Translations under genes and position numbers: made by a program | Notes under the pieces: model-generated | The model's input: only the letters and a program-made list of their open reading frames with translations | What the model was told of the DNA's origin: nothing | Databases searched by the model: none | Shown: positions 1 through 8,243 of the stretch, piece by piece | Layout of the letters: every line of letters begins with the position of its first letter | Position numbering within the stretch: the stretch's first letter is position 1 | NCBI GenBank assembly: GCA_964429795.1 | Contig: CAYSCW010000002.1 | Location: forward strand, 166,782 to 230,781 | Source: CAYSCW01 sp964429795 | Lineage (GTDB): Bacteria; Acidobacteriota; Aminicenantia; Aminicenantales; Aminicenantaceae | Length of the DNA stretch: 64,000 bases | Reading direction: 5' to 3'

Positions 1-60
1 TTGAATAGAATGCTCGTGCCTGATGCCTCCACCAGAGTGGAGGGCCCGTTAACGGATTGA
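1..60 (+). other. Possible 3' tail of an upstream gene
   Basis: Frame 1 is open from the window edge to a TGA at 58-60, giving about 19 codons that I do not recognise. Inside it lie a perfect 7-bp hairpin (CCTCCAC 26-32, GTGGAGG 37-43, loop CAGA) and a 10-bp palindrome CCGTTAACGG (46-55). No U-tract follows, so this is not a clear intrinsic terminator. It could instead be leader sequence of the hdrA operon. Confidence 0.25.
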
Positions 61-94
61 GCCGAGAAAACGAGCTTGAGATGAGAGGATAAAA

Positions 95-2041
95 ATGAAG
101 AGAACCGGCGTCTTTATCTGCCATTGCGGCATAAATATCGCAGGTACCGTGGATGTCAAAAAAGTGGCTAAAGAGCTGGCCAAGCATCCTGGTGTTACTC
201 ATGCGGAAGATTATGTATACATGTGTTCTGATCCCGGTCAGAACCTCATCATAGACGCCATCAAGGAAAAGAAGCTGGACAAAGTGGTTGTTGCCTGCTG
301 TTCTCCCACCCTTCATGAGAGTACCTTCAGGAACACCTCCAAATCAGGGGGCCTGAATGAGTTTCAGTGTGAGATCGCCAATATCCGCGAGCAGTGCAGC
401 TGGGTCCACAAGGATATGACAAAAGCGACAGAAAAAGCCATAAAAATCACTAAAAGCGCTGTGGAAAGGGTTCAAAAAAACGAATCCTTAGAGCCCATAA
501 CAGTTCCTGTGACCAAGAGAGCTTTGGTCATCGGAGGAGGTATAGCCGGCATCCAATCCGCTTTGGATCTTGCCAACAGCGGTTTTGAAGTCGTCTTGGT
601 GGAGAAAAATCCTTCTGTCGGCGGGCACATGATTCAGCTCTCCGAGACCTTTCCTACTCTCGATTGCTCCCAGTGTATTCTGACACCAAAGATGGTTGAA
701 GTATCTAAACATCCCAAGATCAGGCTCTTGACCTATAGCGAGGTGCAAGAAGTATCAGGCTATGTAGGAAACTTTAAAGTCAAGATCCTCAAAAAACCTA
801 CCTATGTTGATCCAGATAAATGCACTCTTTGTGACGAATGCACAAAAGTCTGTCCAGTTGTGGTCCCTGATGAGTTTGATCTCGGTTTAACCGGGCGGAG
901 AGCAATATATATTCCTTTTCCTCAAGCCATACCAGCTACTTACACCTTAGACATAAAAAACTGTCCCGGGCTCCTTCCTATCGCCTGTGGTAAGTGTGCC
1001 GATGTTTGTGAGCCAGAAGCGATCGACTATGACATGAAACCCGAAATCATCGAAGAAGAGGTGGGAGCTATTATCGTAGCCACTGGATATGATCTCTACG
1101 ACAAGGAGAAGATGGCAGAGTACGGATACGGCAAGTACGCCAATGTGCTGGACGGGCTTCAATTCGAAAGGCTCCTATCTGCTTCCGGCCCAACTTTGGG
1201 GAAGATCCTACGACCTTCCGACCATAAAGAGCCTAAAGAAGTCGTTTTCATCCAATGCGCCGGCTCCCGTGACCCGGAAATGCATTGCCCCTATTGTTCT
1301 AAAATCTGTTGCATGTACACGGCCAAACACGCCATGCTCTATAAACATCATGTGCATGACGGACAGGCCTACGTTTTCTATATTGATATCCGCTCAGGAG
1401 GAAAAGACTACGAAGAATTTGTCCAGCGGGCTGTCGAGGAAGATGGAGTGGTCTATTTGCGGGGCAAGGTTTCCAAGATCTTTGAAGAAAAAGGAAAAAT
1501 CAAGGTCTGGGGGGTGGACACCCTTATCGGAAAAGACATCGAGATCGATGCCGATATGGTGGTTTTGGCTATGGCTATGCGTCCCTCTCAAGGAGCAAAA
1601 GAACTGTCCAAAAAACTCAAGATTGCTATTGATAAGGATGGTTTCCTCTCCGAAGCCCATCCTAAGCTCAGACCAGTGGAAAGCGTCAGTTCTGGATTTT
1701 TCCTTGCTGGTGCAGCCCAAGCACCTAAAGATATCCCAGAGGCAGTAGCTCAGGCTAGCGGTGCCGCTGCCAAGGCCATCACCATCCTCTCTCAGGAAAG
1801 GCTTCATCATGCCCCCACTGTAGCCAAGGTTAAACCTAACCTGTGTACGGGTTGTGGAATGTGTGTCCTTGTCTGTCCCTATGAGGCTCTTTCCCTTAAA
1901 AATGGTAAAGTGGAGGTAAATGAGGTTCTATGTGAGGGATGTGGGACCTGCTCGGCCACATGTCTGAGAGCAGCCATCGAAGTGAGAAACTTCACACCTT
2001 TGCAGATTCATGAAATGATCAGGTCATCCCTTGGAGGTTAA
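95..2041 (+). CDS. hdrA: HdrA-like heterodisulfide reductase subunit A, FAD and Fe-S protein
   Basis: This is the flavin-bearing core subunit of Hdr-type electron-transfer and electron-bifurcating complexes; it is cytoplasmic. The 648-residue protein has an N-terminal cysteine region (CHCGINIAG, residues 9-17), a Rossmann FAD motif GGGIAG (147-152), the HdrA signature DCSQCILTPKM (190-200), an inserted ferredoxin motif CTLCDECTKVCP (243-254), and two C-terminal [4Fe-4S] motifs, CTGCGMCVLVCP (584-595) and CEGCGTCSATCL (613-624). It is full length for the family. It is the first gene of a seven-gene operon, and its TAA overlaps the mvhD start. HdrB and HdrC, the usual partners that reduce heterodisulfide, are absent from the window, so its high-potential partner is probably the fumarate-reductase-like pair downstream (inference). 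Confidence 0.93.
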   Translation: MKRTGVFICHCGINIAGTVDVKKVAKELAKHPGVTHAEDYVYMCSDPGQNLIIDAIKEKKLDKVVVACCSPTLHESTFRNTSKSGGLNEFQCEIANIREQCSWVHKDMTKATEKAIKITKSAVERVQKNESLEPITVPVTKRALVIGGGIAGIQSALDLANSGFEVVLVEKNPSVGGHMIQLSETFPTLDCSQCILTPKMVEVSKHPKIRLLTYSEVQEVSGYVGNFKVKILKKPTYVDPDKCTLCDECTKVCPVVVPDEFDLGLTGRRAIYIPFPQAIPATYTLDIKNCPGLLPIACGKCADVCEPEAIDYDMKPEIIEEEVGAIIVATGYDLYDKEKMAEYGYGKYANVLDGLQFERLLSASGPTLGKILRPSDHKEPKEVVFIQCAGSRDPEMHCPYCSKICCMYTAKHAMLYKHHVHDGQAYVFYIDIRSGGKDYEEFVQRAVEEDGVVYLRGKVSKIFEEKGKIKVWGVDTLIGKDIEIDADMVVLAMAMRPSQGAKELSKKLKIAIDKDGFLSEAHPKLRPVESVSSGFFLAGAAQAPKDIPEAVAQASGAAAKAITILSQERLHHAPTVAKVKPNLCTGCGMCVLVCPYEALSLKNGKVEVNEVLCEGCGTCSATCLRAAIEVRNFTPLQIHEMIRSSLGG

Positions 2042-2466
2042 TGATGGCAGAAGAATTCGAACCAAAAATCGTTGCTTTCCTCTGTAAGTGGTGTTCTTCG
2101 GCAGGAAGTGACCTGGCAGGTGTTTCCCGTATGCAGTATCCTGCCAATGTTTTGCCTATTACAGTCATGTGTTCAGGAAGTGTCTCCCCTCTTTATATTC
2201 TTTCTGCTTTCAACAAAGGAGCCGACGGTGTGCTGGTTTCAGGATGTCATCCTGGCGACTGTCATTATATAAAAGGAAATTATTATGCCCGGAGGCGAAT
2301 TGCGTTGGTCAAAAAGCTGTTGGAGTTTTTCGGCCTTGAACCGCAGCGTTTCCAGATGTCTTGGGTTTCGGCAGCTGAAGGAACAAAATATAGGGAGATC
2401 ATCAAGGATTTCGTCCAAGAAATCAAACCCCTGGGGCCTCAAACAAAGCTGAGGAGAAATGTCTGA
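2041..2466 (+). CDS. mvhD: MvhD/FlxD-type [2Fe-2S] electron-transfer subunit
   Basis: A 141-residue MvhD-family protein, the small [2Fe-2S] subunit that passes electrons from a hydrogenase, formate dehydrogenase or NADH module to HdrA. Conserved cysteines sit in CKWCSSAGSDLAG near the N-terminus, then CSGSV and GCHPGDCHY. The start is ATGATG at 2041; the second ATG (2044) has better spacing to the GGAGG at 2034-2038, so the protein may be one residue shorter. It lies between hdrA and the two ferredoxin-rich subunits with overlapping stop/start codons, so all are very probably co-translated. The neighbours point to an Flx-like (NADH) rather than an Mvh (hydrogenase) input module. Confidence 0.9.
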   Translation: MMAEEFEPKIVAFLCKWCSSAGSDLAGVSRMQYPANVLPITVMCSGSVSPLYILSAFNKGADGVLVSGCHPGDCHYIKGNYYARRRIALVKKLLEFFGLEPQRFQMSWVSAAEGTKYREIIKDFVQEIKPLGPQTKLRRNV

Positions 2467-3497
2467 TGGTTAGTCTTGCAGATCTCAAGCAGAATGCGAG
2501 GAACATTCTTAAAGAAGGAAAGGTTAAATATATCATCGGTTACCAGAGCAGCTCCAACGGGCTTCGTCCAGTTCCCGCGTTCATTAAGGCTGCAGAAGAG
2601 GTGGACAAGCTCATCTGGAACCCCCTGTGCGTTTACAATCTGACCCGTTTTCTTGTGGATGAGAAGAGAAGAAAGGCTAGAGAGAAGAATCCAGATGAGA
2701 GACCAGTAGGACTCATAGTTAAAGGCTGTGATAGTCGAGCGGTGAATGTTCTGCTGCAAGAAAAGTACATCGACCGGGACAATGTCTATATCATAGGCCT
2801 TTCCTGTGAAGATAAGGGAGTTGTGGACGAGAAAAAATTAGCTAGAAAGTTCAAAGAGAAAAAAATTGAGAAAATCGAATTCGGAAAGAAGAACCAGTTC
2901 AGTGTAACTACAGAAAAAGGCAAAGTTGAGGTCGCTGCAGAAGAAATTCTCGCTGACAGATGTCTGGAATGTTCTGCAAATGTGCCTGTTATCTATGATG
3001 TTCTTCTAGGAGAAAAAACTCCCCGCAAACTCGAAAATCCTTATGAGTCTTTAAAAAAGATAGAGTCTCTGTCTAAAAAGGAGAAATGGGCTTTCTGGAA
3101 AGATCAGCTGGATAAATGCATCCGCTGTTACGCCTGTCGTTCCGCCTGCCCTATGTGCTACTGCGATGAATGTGTGGTCGATTCTATAAACCTTGCTGTT
3201 ACAGCAGAGACCACTGCCCAAGAAAAGGAGCAAAAGATAAGGTGGATTGAAAAATCTCCCCAACTTTCGGAAAATTTCGTCTATCATTTTGTCAGAGCCA
3301 TTCATCTGGCTGGTCGCTGTGTGGACTGCGGAGAATGCGAAAGAGTCTGTCCCCTGGATATCCCTATCCGACTCCTGAACAAGAAATTAGAAAAAGAAGC
3401 CAAAGAGCTCTTCGAATATGTGGTGGGCTTCAATCCGGAACAGCCTTCTCTTATTTCATGCTTCAGGGATGAAGACCCACAGGACTTTATCAGGTGA
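2466..3497 (+). CDS. Ferredoxin-like subunit of the Hdr/Flx complex (FrhB/4Fe-4S type)
   Basis: A 343-residue iron-sulfur protein. The N-terminal half contains VGLIVKGCDSRAVN and IIGLSCE, resembling FrhB/FdhB-type and Flx-type subunits. A middle CLECSANVP follows, then a dicluster ferredoxin region: CIRCYACRSACPMCYCDEC at about residues 219-237 and CVDCGECERVCP at about 282-293. No membrane segment is visible, so it is probably a cytoplasmic electron relay between the NAD(P)H subunit and HdrA/MvhD. The start ATG overlaps the mvhD stop (TGATG). It is a paralogue in architecture of the next gene, as FlxB and FlxC are in Desulfovibrio; which one corresponds to which cannot be settled by eye. Confidence 0.8.
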   Translation: MVSLADLKQNARNILKEGKVKYIIGYQSSSNGLRPVPAFIKAAEEVDKLIWNPLCVYNLTRFLVDEKRRKAREKNPDERPVGLIVKGCDSRAVNVLLQEKYIDRDNVYIIGLSCEDKGVVDEKKLARKFKEKKIEKIEFGKKNQFSVTTEKGKVEVAAEEILADRCLECSANVPVIYDVLLGEKTPRKLENPYESLKKIESLSKKEKWAFWKDQLDKCIRCYACRSACPMCYCDECVVDSINLAVTAETTAQEKEQKIRWIEKSPQLSENFVYHFVRAIHLAGRCVDCGECERVCPLDIPIRLLNKKLEKEAKELFEYVVGFNPEQPSLISCFRDEDPQDFIR

Positions 3498-3501
3498 GAC
3501 T

Positions 3502-4542
3502 ATGGAAAAGATACTGAAAAAAAATTCTTTCCCCCAGTGGGTGAAAAAGTTTATTGACTACGATATCTACGCGCCAGTTGAGGACGGCGATTTCTGGAAT
3601 TATTCTCTCATCGAGGATCCAAAGAATATAAACTTGGACTTTTTGACCACGGTCCTTTCTCCAAAAAAAATCATCTTTCCTCAGAAGGAGATCTTACTTG
3701 AATTCAGCACTTCCAACAACGGTGATTTGGAGCTTAAGGAGAGGCTTCCTGAAGAAAAAACCAAGGTGGTTTTTGGAGTCAGGCCTTGTGATGCTCGGGC
3801 CCTTACTCTCACCGATAAAGTTTTTGGTGGTGACTTCATTGATCCCTATTATCAGAAAAGAAGAGATCAGACTTTATTAATTGGCCTGACTTGCAACACT
3901 CCCCCTTCTCCTCATTGTTTCTGTACATCTGTGGAGGGTTCACCCCACTCCACCGATGGCCTGGATATCTTGATGACGGATCTAAGGGATAAATATTATG
4001 TAGAGTCCTTTAGTGGGAAAGGCGAGCAACTCATCAATCTAGGAAAAGGTCTTTTTGAGACTCCAAAGGCAAAAGATAAAAAGGAGCTGGAAAAAATCAA
4101 GGCAGATTCAGAGAAAAAAATCAAAAGACAGATCAAAAACATCAAGAAAATACCCAAAATTCTTAAAGGCATGTTCGAATCTCCTTTCTGGGATGAAGAG
4201 TCTTTAAGCTGTCTTCGCTGTGGGATTTGCACTTATCTGTGTCCAACCTGCCATTGTTTTGATATCAACGATGAAGTCATCTCCTCTTCTCCTCTCGAGG
4301 GACAGAGAGTGAGGACTTGGGATACCTGTCAGTTCCCCAATTTCACTATGCATTCTTCCGGGCACAATCCCAGGCCTGACCGGGCTTCCCGTCTGCGGCA
4401 AAGAATCTTTCATAAATTCCAGTATTTTGTCGAACAATTTGGTGATTTCCAATGCATTGGATGCGGCCGATGTATTGCCAAATGCCCAGTGGGGATCGAT
4501 ATCATCGAAGTTCTCGAGAAGGTGGACAAATATGGAGCATAA
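3502..4542 (+). CDS. AsrA/hydrogenase-beta-like 4Fe-4S dicluster subunit
   Basis: A 346-residue protein like AsrA of anaerobic sulfite reductase and the beta subunit of archaeal sulfhydrogenase. It has VVFGVRPCDARAL, then LTCNTPPSPHCFCTSV, a basic coiled stretch (roughly residues 185-220) and two ferredoxin motifs, CLRCGICTYLCPTCHCFD and CIGCGRCIAKCP. The frame is open from 3418, inside the preceding gene. ATG 3502 is preferred because AGGTGAG (3492-3498) precedes it and the family-like sequence starts there. Its 3' end overlaps the next gene by 11 bp. In sulfhydrogenase and Flx systems this subunit carries electrons from the FAD/NAD(P)H subunit, and the same role is inferred here. Confidence 0.82.
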   Translation: MEKILKKNSFPQWVKKFIDYDIYAPVEDGDFWNYSLIEDPKNINLDFLTTVLSPKKIIFPQKEILLEFSTSNNGDLELKERLPEEKTKVVFGVRPCDARALTLTDKVFGGDFIDPYYQKRRDQTLLIGLTCNTPPSPHCFCTSVEGSPHSTDGLDILMTDLRDKYYVESFSGKGEQLINLGKGLFETPKAKDKKELEKIKADSEKKIKRQIKNIKKIPKILKGMFESPFWDEESLSCLRCGICTYLCPTCHCFDINDEVISSSPLEGQRVRTWDTCQFPNFTMHSSGHNPRPDRASRLRQRIFHKFQYFVEQFGDFQCIGCGRCIAKCPVGIDIIEVLEKVDKYGA

Positions 4543-5356
4543 CACCTACCTTCCCAGACTGGCAAAAATCATACAAATCAAACAGGAAGTCGGAGGAGCA
4601 AGACCCATCAAGACTTTCCGCACTCAGTTTCTGAATGAGAATGACTTTTCGTTTCGTTGTGGACAGAGCGCCATGCTATCTGTTTTTGGCAAGGGAGAAT
4701 CCATGATATCTATATCCTCTACTCCTCTGATTAAGGATTACCTCCAGTTCAGCATTTTGAAGATGGGCAGAGTCACCTCTGCACTCCATGAAATGGAAGA
4801 AAATGGTATCATCGGTATTAGAGGCCCTTACGGGAACGGATTTCCTCTCGATCGTTGGAAGGAAAAGAATCTCATTTTTATCGGCGGCGGAATCGGTTTG
4901 GCACCTATCTGGTCTGTTCTCCAGACAGCTTTGGAGAAGAAAGAAGAGTATGGAGATCTTATGCTCATTTATGGAGCACGAACCTCCAAAGATCTGGTGT
5001 TTAGAGAGGAACTTCAGGAGCTGAAGAGCAAGATGCCCGTTCATCTTTCCGTGGATGTGGAGGAACCTGGATGGGAAGAATTTATTGGTTTCGTCCCACA
5101 GAATGTTACAGACAAAAAGCCTTCGCCCAAGAATGCTATAACCATTACCTGTGGTCCGCCCATCATGATCAAATTCGTCATCAAGGCCCTGGAAGATCTT
5201 GGTTTTGAAGATGATCAGATTTACACCACTGTGGAGAACAAGATGAAATGCGGCATTGGGAAATGTGGAAGATGCAACATCGGTAAACACTATGTCTGTA
5301 AAGATGGCCCTGTTTATTCCTGGGCTGAGCTAAAAAAGTTGCCTCAAGAATATTGA
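4532..5356 (+). CDS. FlxA/AsrB-like FAD- and NAD(P)H-binding subunit with [2Fe-2S] site
   Basis: A 274-residue ferredoxin-NADP+ reductase-type protein of the AsrB, sulfhydrogenase-gamma and PyrK family. FAD-binding motif SISSTP, NAD(P)-binding region FIGGGIGLAPIWS, the C-terminal nucleotide motif TCGPPIMIKF, and a C-terminal [2Fe-2S] site CGIGKCGRCNIG...YVC are all visible. It probably oxidises NADH or NADPH and feeds the iron-sulfur subunits. Start ATG 4532 has GAGAAGGTGGA upstream and gives a normal family N-terminus; the frame is open further upstream to 4427 but that part is shadow. This subunit is the main evidence that the operon uses a pyridine nucleotide rather than H2 or formate. Confidence 0.87.
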   Translation: MEHNTYLPRLAKIIQIKQEVGGARPIKTFRTQFLNENDFSFRCGQSAMLSVFGKGESMISISSTPLIKDYLQFSILKMGRVTSALHEMEENGIIGIRGPYGNGFPLDRWKEKNLIFIGGGIGLAPIWSVLQTALEKKEEYGDLMLIYGARTSKDLVFREELQELKSKMPVHLSVDVEEPGWEEFIGFVPQNVTDKKPSPKNAITITCGPPIMIKFVIKALEDLGFEDDQIYTTVENKMKCGIGKCGRCNIGKHYVCKDGPVYSWAELKKLPQEY

Positions 5357-5381
5357 AAAAAACTCTAAGTTGGAGGGAAGC

Positions 5382-6137
5382 ATGAAAAAGAAAAAGAGCA
5401 TAATGGATAGAATTGCTGAATCCAATAAGGCCGTTACTACTGGAATTGATGAAAAGGATATTAAGTATTGGGTGAATATTTACATAATGGGGAAGGCATA
5501 CAAAGTTCCAGCTGGACTGACAATAATGCAGGCTATGGAGTTCGCGGGCTATAGGTTTATCCGCTCGGCAGGATGCAGGGCTGGATTCTGTGGTGCCTGT
5601 GCAACAGTGTATAGAAAATCCGGAGATTATAAGCTCCAGACTGCAATGGCCTGTCAGACAAGGGTTGAAGATGGGATGTTTTTGGTTCAGATTCCTTTTG
5701 CCCCTGCAGATAAAGCCATCTATAACATCAACAAAGAAAATTATAGTGTCAGTGTATTGTTTAAATATTATCCAGAGCTTGCCCGTTGTTTATCCTGCAA
5801 TACATGTACAAAATCCTGTCCACAGGATCTAGAGGTCATGGATTACATTCAAGATGCCATTAAAGGTGATTTTAAAGCCGTTGCAGAGGAATCCTTTGAC
5901 TGTATCCAGTGCGGGCTTTGTGCTATAAGATGTCCTGCAGAACTTGTTCAATATCATATAGCTCAACTTGCCAGAAGAATGTATGGAAGATATGGAACCC
6001 AAGAACCAAATCATCTCAACTTCAGGTTAAAAGAGATCAAAAAAGGTAAATATAAGGATGGCTGGACTAAGCTTCTCAAGGCCTCTACCAAAGAACTTGA
6101 AAAAATGTATGCTGAAAGAGAGAGGGAGCCAGATTGA
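5382..6137 (+). CDS. Fumarate reductase/succinate dehydrogenase-like iron-sulfur subunit
   Basis: A 251-residue FrdB/SdhB/TfrB-like protein. An N-terminal [2Fe-2S] domain has C65, C70, C73 and C91 (CRAGFCGACA...MAC). The C-terminal domain has two complete four-cysteine ferredoxin motifs, CLSCNTCTKSCP (136-147) and CIQCGLCAIRCP (174-185). Quinone-linked FrdB/SdhB normally has one [3Fe-4S] site with a missing cysteine; both sites are complete here, which fits a soluble, non-quinone partner. No HdrB-like CCG domain, as found in methanogen TfrB, is present. The frame opens at a TTG at 5370, but ATG 5382 after GGAGG (5372-5376) is the better start. It is paired with the flavoprotein 15 bp downstream. 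Confidence 0.85.
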   Translation: MKKKKSIMDRIAESNKAVTTGIDEKDIKYWVNIYIMGKAYKVPAGLTIMQAMEFAGYRFIRSAGCRAGFCGACATVYRKSGDYKLQTAMACQTRVEDGMFLVQIPFAPADKAIYNINKENYSVSVLFKYYPELARCLSCNTCTKSCPQDLEVMDYIQDAIKGDFKAVAEESFDCIQCGLCAIRCPAELVQYHIAQLARRMYGRYGTQEPNHLNFRLKEIKKGKYKDGWTKLLKASTKELEKMYAEREREPD

Positions 6138-6152
6138 TAAAGGAGGAAAGAT

Positions 6153-7811
6153 ATGCCTGAAATAAAATTTATCAGAGGTTATCCAGAATATATGCGTGAA
6201 CTGATTGAGGTGGTGAATAAGACGAGGATGAAGAGAAAGGACTACAGTCCTCCTGCTATGAGCAAAGAAAAAAGAGAAGAAGTTCTTAAGCTTCATCCTG
6301 ATTATGCGCCGGGAGGAAAAAGAAAAATATCCATAGGGCAGAATAAAGGCGAAATAGGACCTAATGAAGTGGTGGATCTTCTTGAGGCCTATCCTCTCGT
6401 TGAAGATGAAGAAATTGATCTTTCCAGAGTTGATTTTGATACAGATATTTTAATCATAGGAGGCGGACTGGCTGGAACCTCTGCAGCTATCTGGGCAAAT
6501 AATCAAGGAGTTCCAGCTAAAAAAATTCTTCTTACAAATAAACTCAGGCACGGTGATGCCAATTCGATGATGGCTGAGGGAGGAACTCAAGCAGCTGATC
6601 GTCCAAACGACTCTCCTCTCGTACATTACTTGGATGCTATGGGAGGAGGGCATTTTGCTAATAAACCCGATGTGCTCAAAGCATTGGTGGAGGATGCCCC
6701 TTTCATCATGCGGTGGCTTTTAGATTTAGGAGCAATGATTGATAGGGAAGATAATGGAGAATTTACAGAGAAATGGGGAGGCGGGACATGTAGAAGGAGA
6801 ATGCATGCTTGCCGCGACTATACAGGTCTTGAGGAATTAAGAGTGATAAGGGACGAATTCAGAAACAGAAAAATATCGTGCTTAGAATTTTATCCTGCAA
6901 TTGAGCTAATCACTGATAAGGAAGGAGGAGTTGCGGGAGCAGTTCTGTGTAATCTTGAAACAAGTGAATATAAAATTGTAAGAGCTAAAGCCACGATTCT
7001 GGCAACAGGGGGATTCGGAAGATTGCATATAAGAGGGTTTCCCACTACCAATCATTATGGAGCTACCTGCGATGGAGTTGTCCTTGCATATAGGGCTGGG
7101 GCTAAACTGAGAGATGTGGATACAGTCCAATACCATCCTACTGGAGCTGCGTTCCCACCTCAGATAGTCGGTCTTCTTCTTACTGAAAAACTCAGAAGTA
7201 TGGGAGCTCAACCCATCAATAAGGAAGGAGAAGCATTCGTCTTTCCTCTCGAGCCAAGAGATGTAGAAGCGTCTTCCTTTATTCGAGAGTGTTATGTAAG
7301 AAATAAAGGTATTTTAACCCCTACAGGTATGAGAGGCATCTGGCTTGATACACCTATGATCGAAGTCAAAAATGGAGAGGGGACTATAGATAAGGCTTTC
7401 CCTGGAATGAAAAGAATGTTCGAAAGATTTGATATTGACATGAGAAAAGATCCGGTTCTGGTCTTTCCTACACTTCATTATCAAAATGGAGGAGTAGAAA
7501 CAGATCCGGAAGGAAAAACAAGTGTAGAAGGCCTTTTTGTCGCCGGCGAGATATCCGGTGGAGTCCACGGCAAAAACAGGCTTATGGGTAATTCAACACT
7601 CGATTGTATGGTATTCGGGAGGCGATCTGGAATCTATGCTGCAGAATATGTGAAAAAAGCAAAAAGAAGTGGAAAGCTATCGCTGGATCATGTCAAAAAA
7701 TACGTCAATATGCTTAAAAAAGCCGGGATAAAACCTGAGAGAAGAGCTCCTATGCTTTTACCAGATTATAGAGGTAAAGCATCACTTGCCAGGATGATTG
7801 ATGTATTTTAG
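6153..7811 (+). CDS. Fumarate reductase-like flavoprotein with long N-terminal extension
   Basis: A 552-residue FrdA/SdhA-family flavoprotein, predicted to interconvert fumarate and succinate. The FAD motif GGGLAG is at 103-108. Active-site residues of the family are conserved: H328 in YHPTG, E345 and R348 in TEKLR, H442 in LHYQNGG, and R476 in HGKNRLMGNS. The SHTxAAQGG flavinylation motif reads ANSMMAEGG (136-144), so the covalent-FAD histidine is Asn and FAD is probably bound non-covalently. Odd features are about 95 residues before the Rossmann fold and a short C-terminus without the usual long helical domain. Strong SD AAAGGAGGA precedes the ATG. No membrane-anchor gene follows. A different dicarboxylate substrate is possible, but the residues favour fumarate. 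Confidence 0.83.
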   Translation: MPEIKFIRGYPEYMRELIEVVNKTRMKRKDYSPPAMSKEKREEVLKLHPDYAPGGKRKISIGQNKGEIGPNEVVDLLEAYPLVEDEEIDLSRVDFDTDILIIGGGLAGTSAAIWANNQGVPAKKILLTNKLRHGDANSMMAEGGTQAADRPNDSPLVHYLDAMGGGHFANKPDVLKALVEDAPFIMRWLLDLGAMIDREDNGEFTEKWGGGTCRRRMHACRDYTGLEELRVIRDEFRNRKISCLEFYPAIELITDKEGGVAGAVLCNLETSEYKIVRAKATILATGGFGRLHIRGFPTTNHYGATCDGVVLAYRAGAKLRDVDTVQYHPTGAAFPPQIVGLLLTEKLRSMGAQPINKEGEAFVFPLEPRDVEASSFIRECYVRNKGILTPTGMRGIWLDTPMIEVKNGEGTIDKAFPGMKRMFERFDIDMRKDPVLVFPTLHYQNGGVETDPEGKTSVEGLFVAGEISGGVHGKNRLMGNSTLDCMVFGRRSGIYAAEYVKKAKRSGKLSLDHVKKYVNMLKKAGIKPERRAPMLLPDYRGKASLARMIDVF

Positions 7812-8091
7812 TATCATTCTTCTCATTTCTAACATTCTCTCCCTTATTTAATCTCTTGATATTTTGACCCGCTTCTAAGAGAAGCTGAAAAAATCCAGAA
7901 TCAAAATCGACAGGCTCGCCCCTATTCTCCTTCCTTCTTATACTCCCGAAGACGTAAGAAAACGGCAGCTCACAGCTCATTATGAAGGAACATTAAGATA
8001 AAGTTAAAGGTTATCGAGCACGAATCGCCAATGTATACCCACCCTCACCCATATCACGGAAAAAGAGATGTTCGTCTCTCTCTTTTTCTTT
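7812..8091. other. Intergenic region without a recognised gene
   Basis: About 280 bp between the redox operon and the PilZ promoter. I see a short perfect inverted repeat GCTTCT-AAG-AGAAGC near 7874-7888 and an A/T-rich arm pair (AAAAAGAGA near 8060, TCTCTTTTT near 8080) that could form a weak terminator. No convincing coding sequence on either strand. Confidence 0.4.
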
Positions 8092-8121
8092 TTGACATTT
8101 GTAGATTTTATCTGTTATATT
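8092..8121 (+). promoter_or_regulatory. Sigma70-like promoter of the PilZ gene
   Basis: TTGACA at 8092-8097 and TATATT at 8116-8121, with an 18-bp spacer (17 bp if TTATAT is taken as -10). It lies about 120 bp upstream of the PilZ start codon and nothing else intervenes. Confidence 0.65.
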
Positions 8122-8243
8122 TTATGTCTCCAATAAACTCATGTGAGGATAAGGAAGGGGAATCCGCAGATTTTAAGGATGACAGCTTCTCAAAAAACTC
8201 AAGAAGAGGTCATCGTTGCTATTAGCCATTAGGGAGGTTATTC

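Noticed and set aside
2466..5356. Reading these genes as an anaerobic sulfite reductase (asrABC) operon
   Set aside because: AsrA- and AsrB-like subunits are present, but there is no siroheme AsrC subunit; HdrA, MvhD and Frd-like neighbours point to an Flx/Hdr-type complex.
7750..7980. A 76-codon minus-strand frame overlapping the end of the FrdA-like gene
   Set aside because: No SD, no recognisable domain, and it overlaps a well-supported gene.
7870..8090. Intrinsic terminator after the Hdr/Frd operon
   Set aside because: Only weak A/T-rich pairing and a 6-bp hairpin without a following U-tract; not enough to call.
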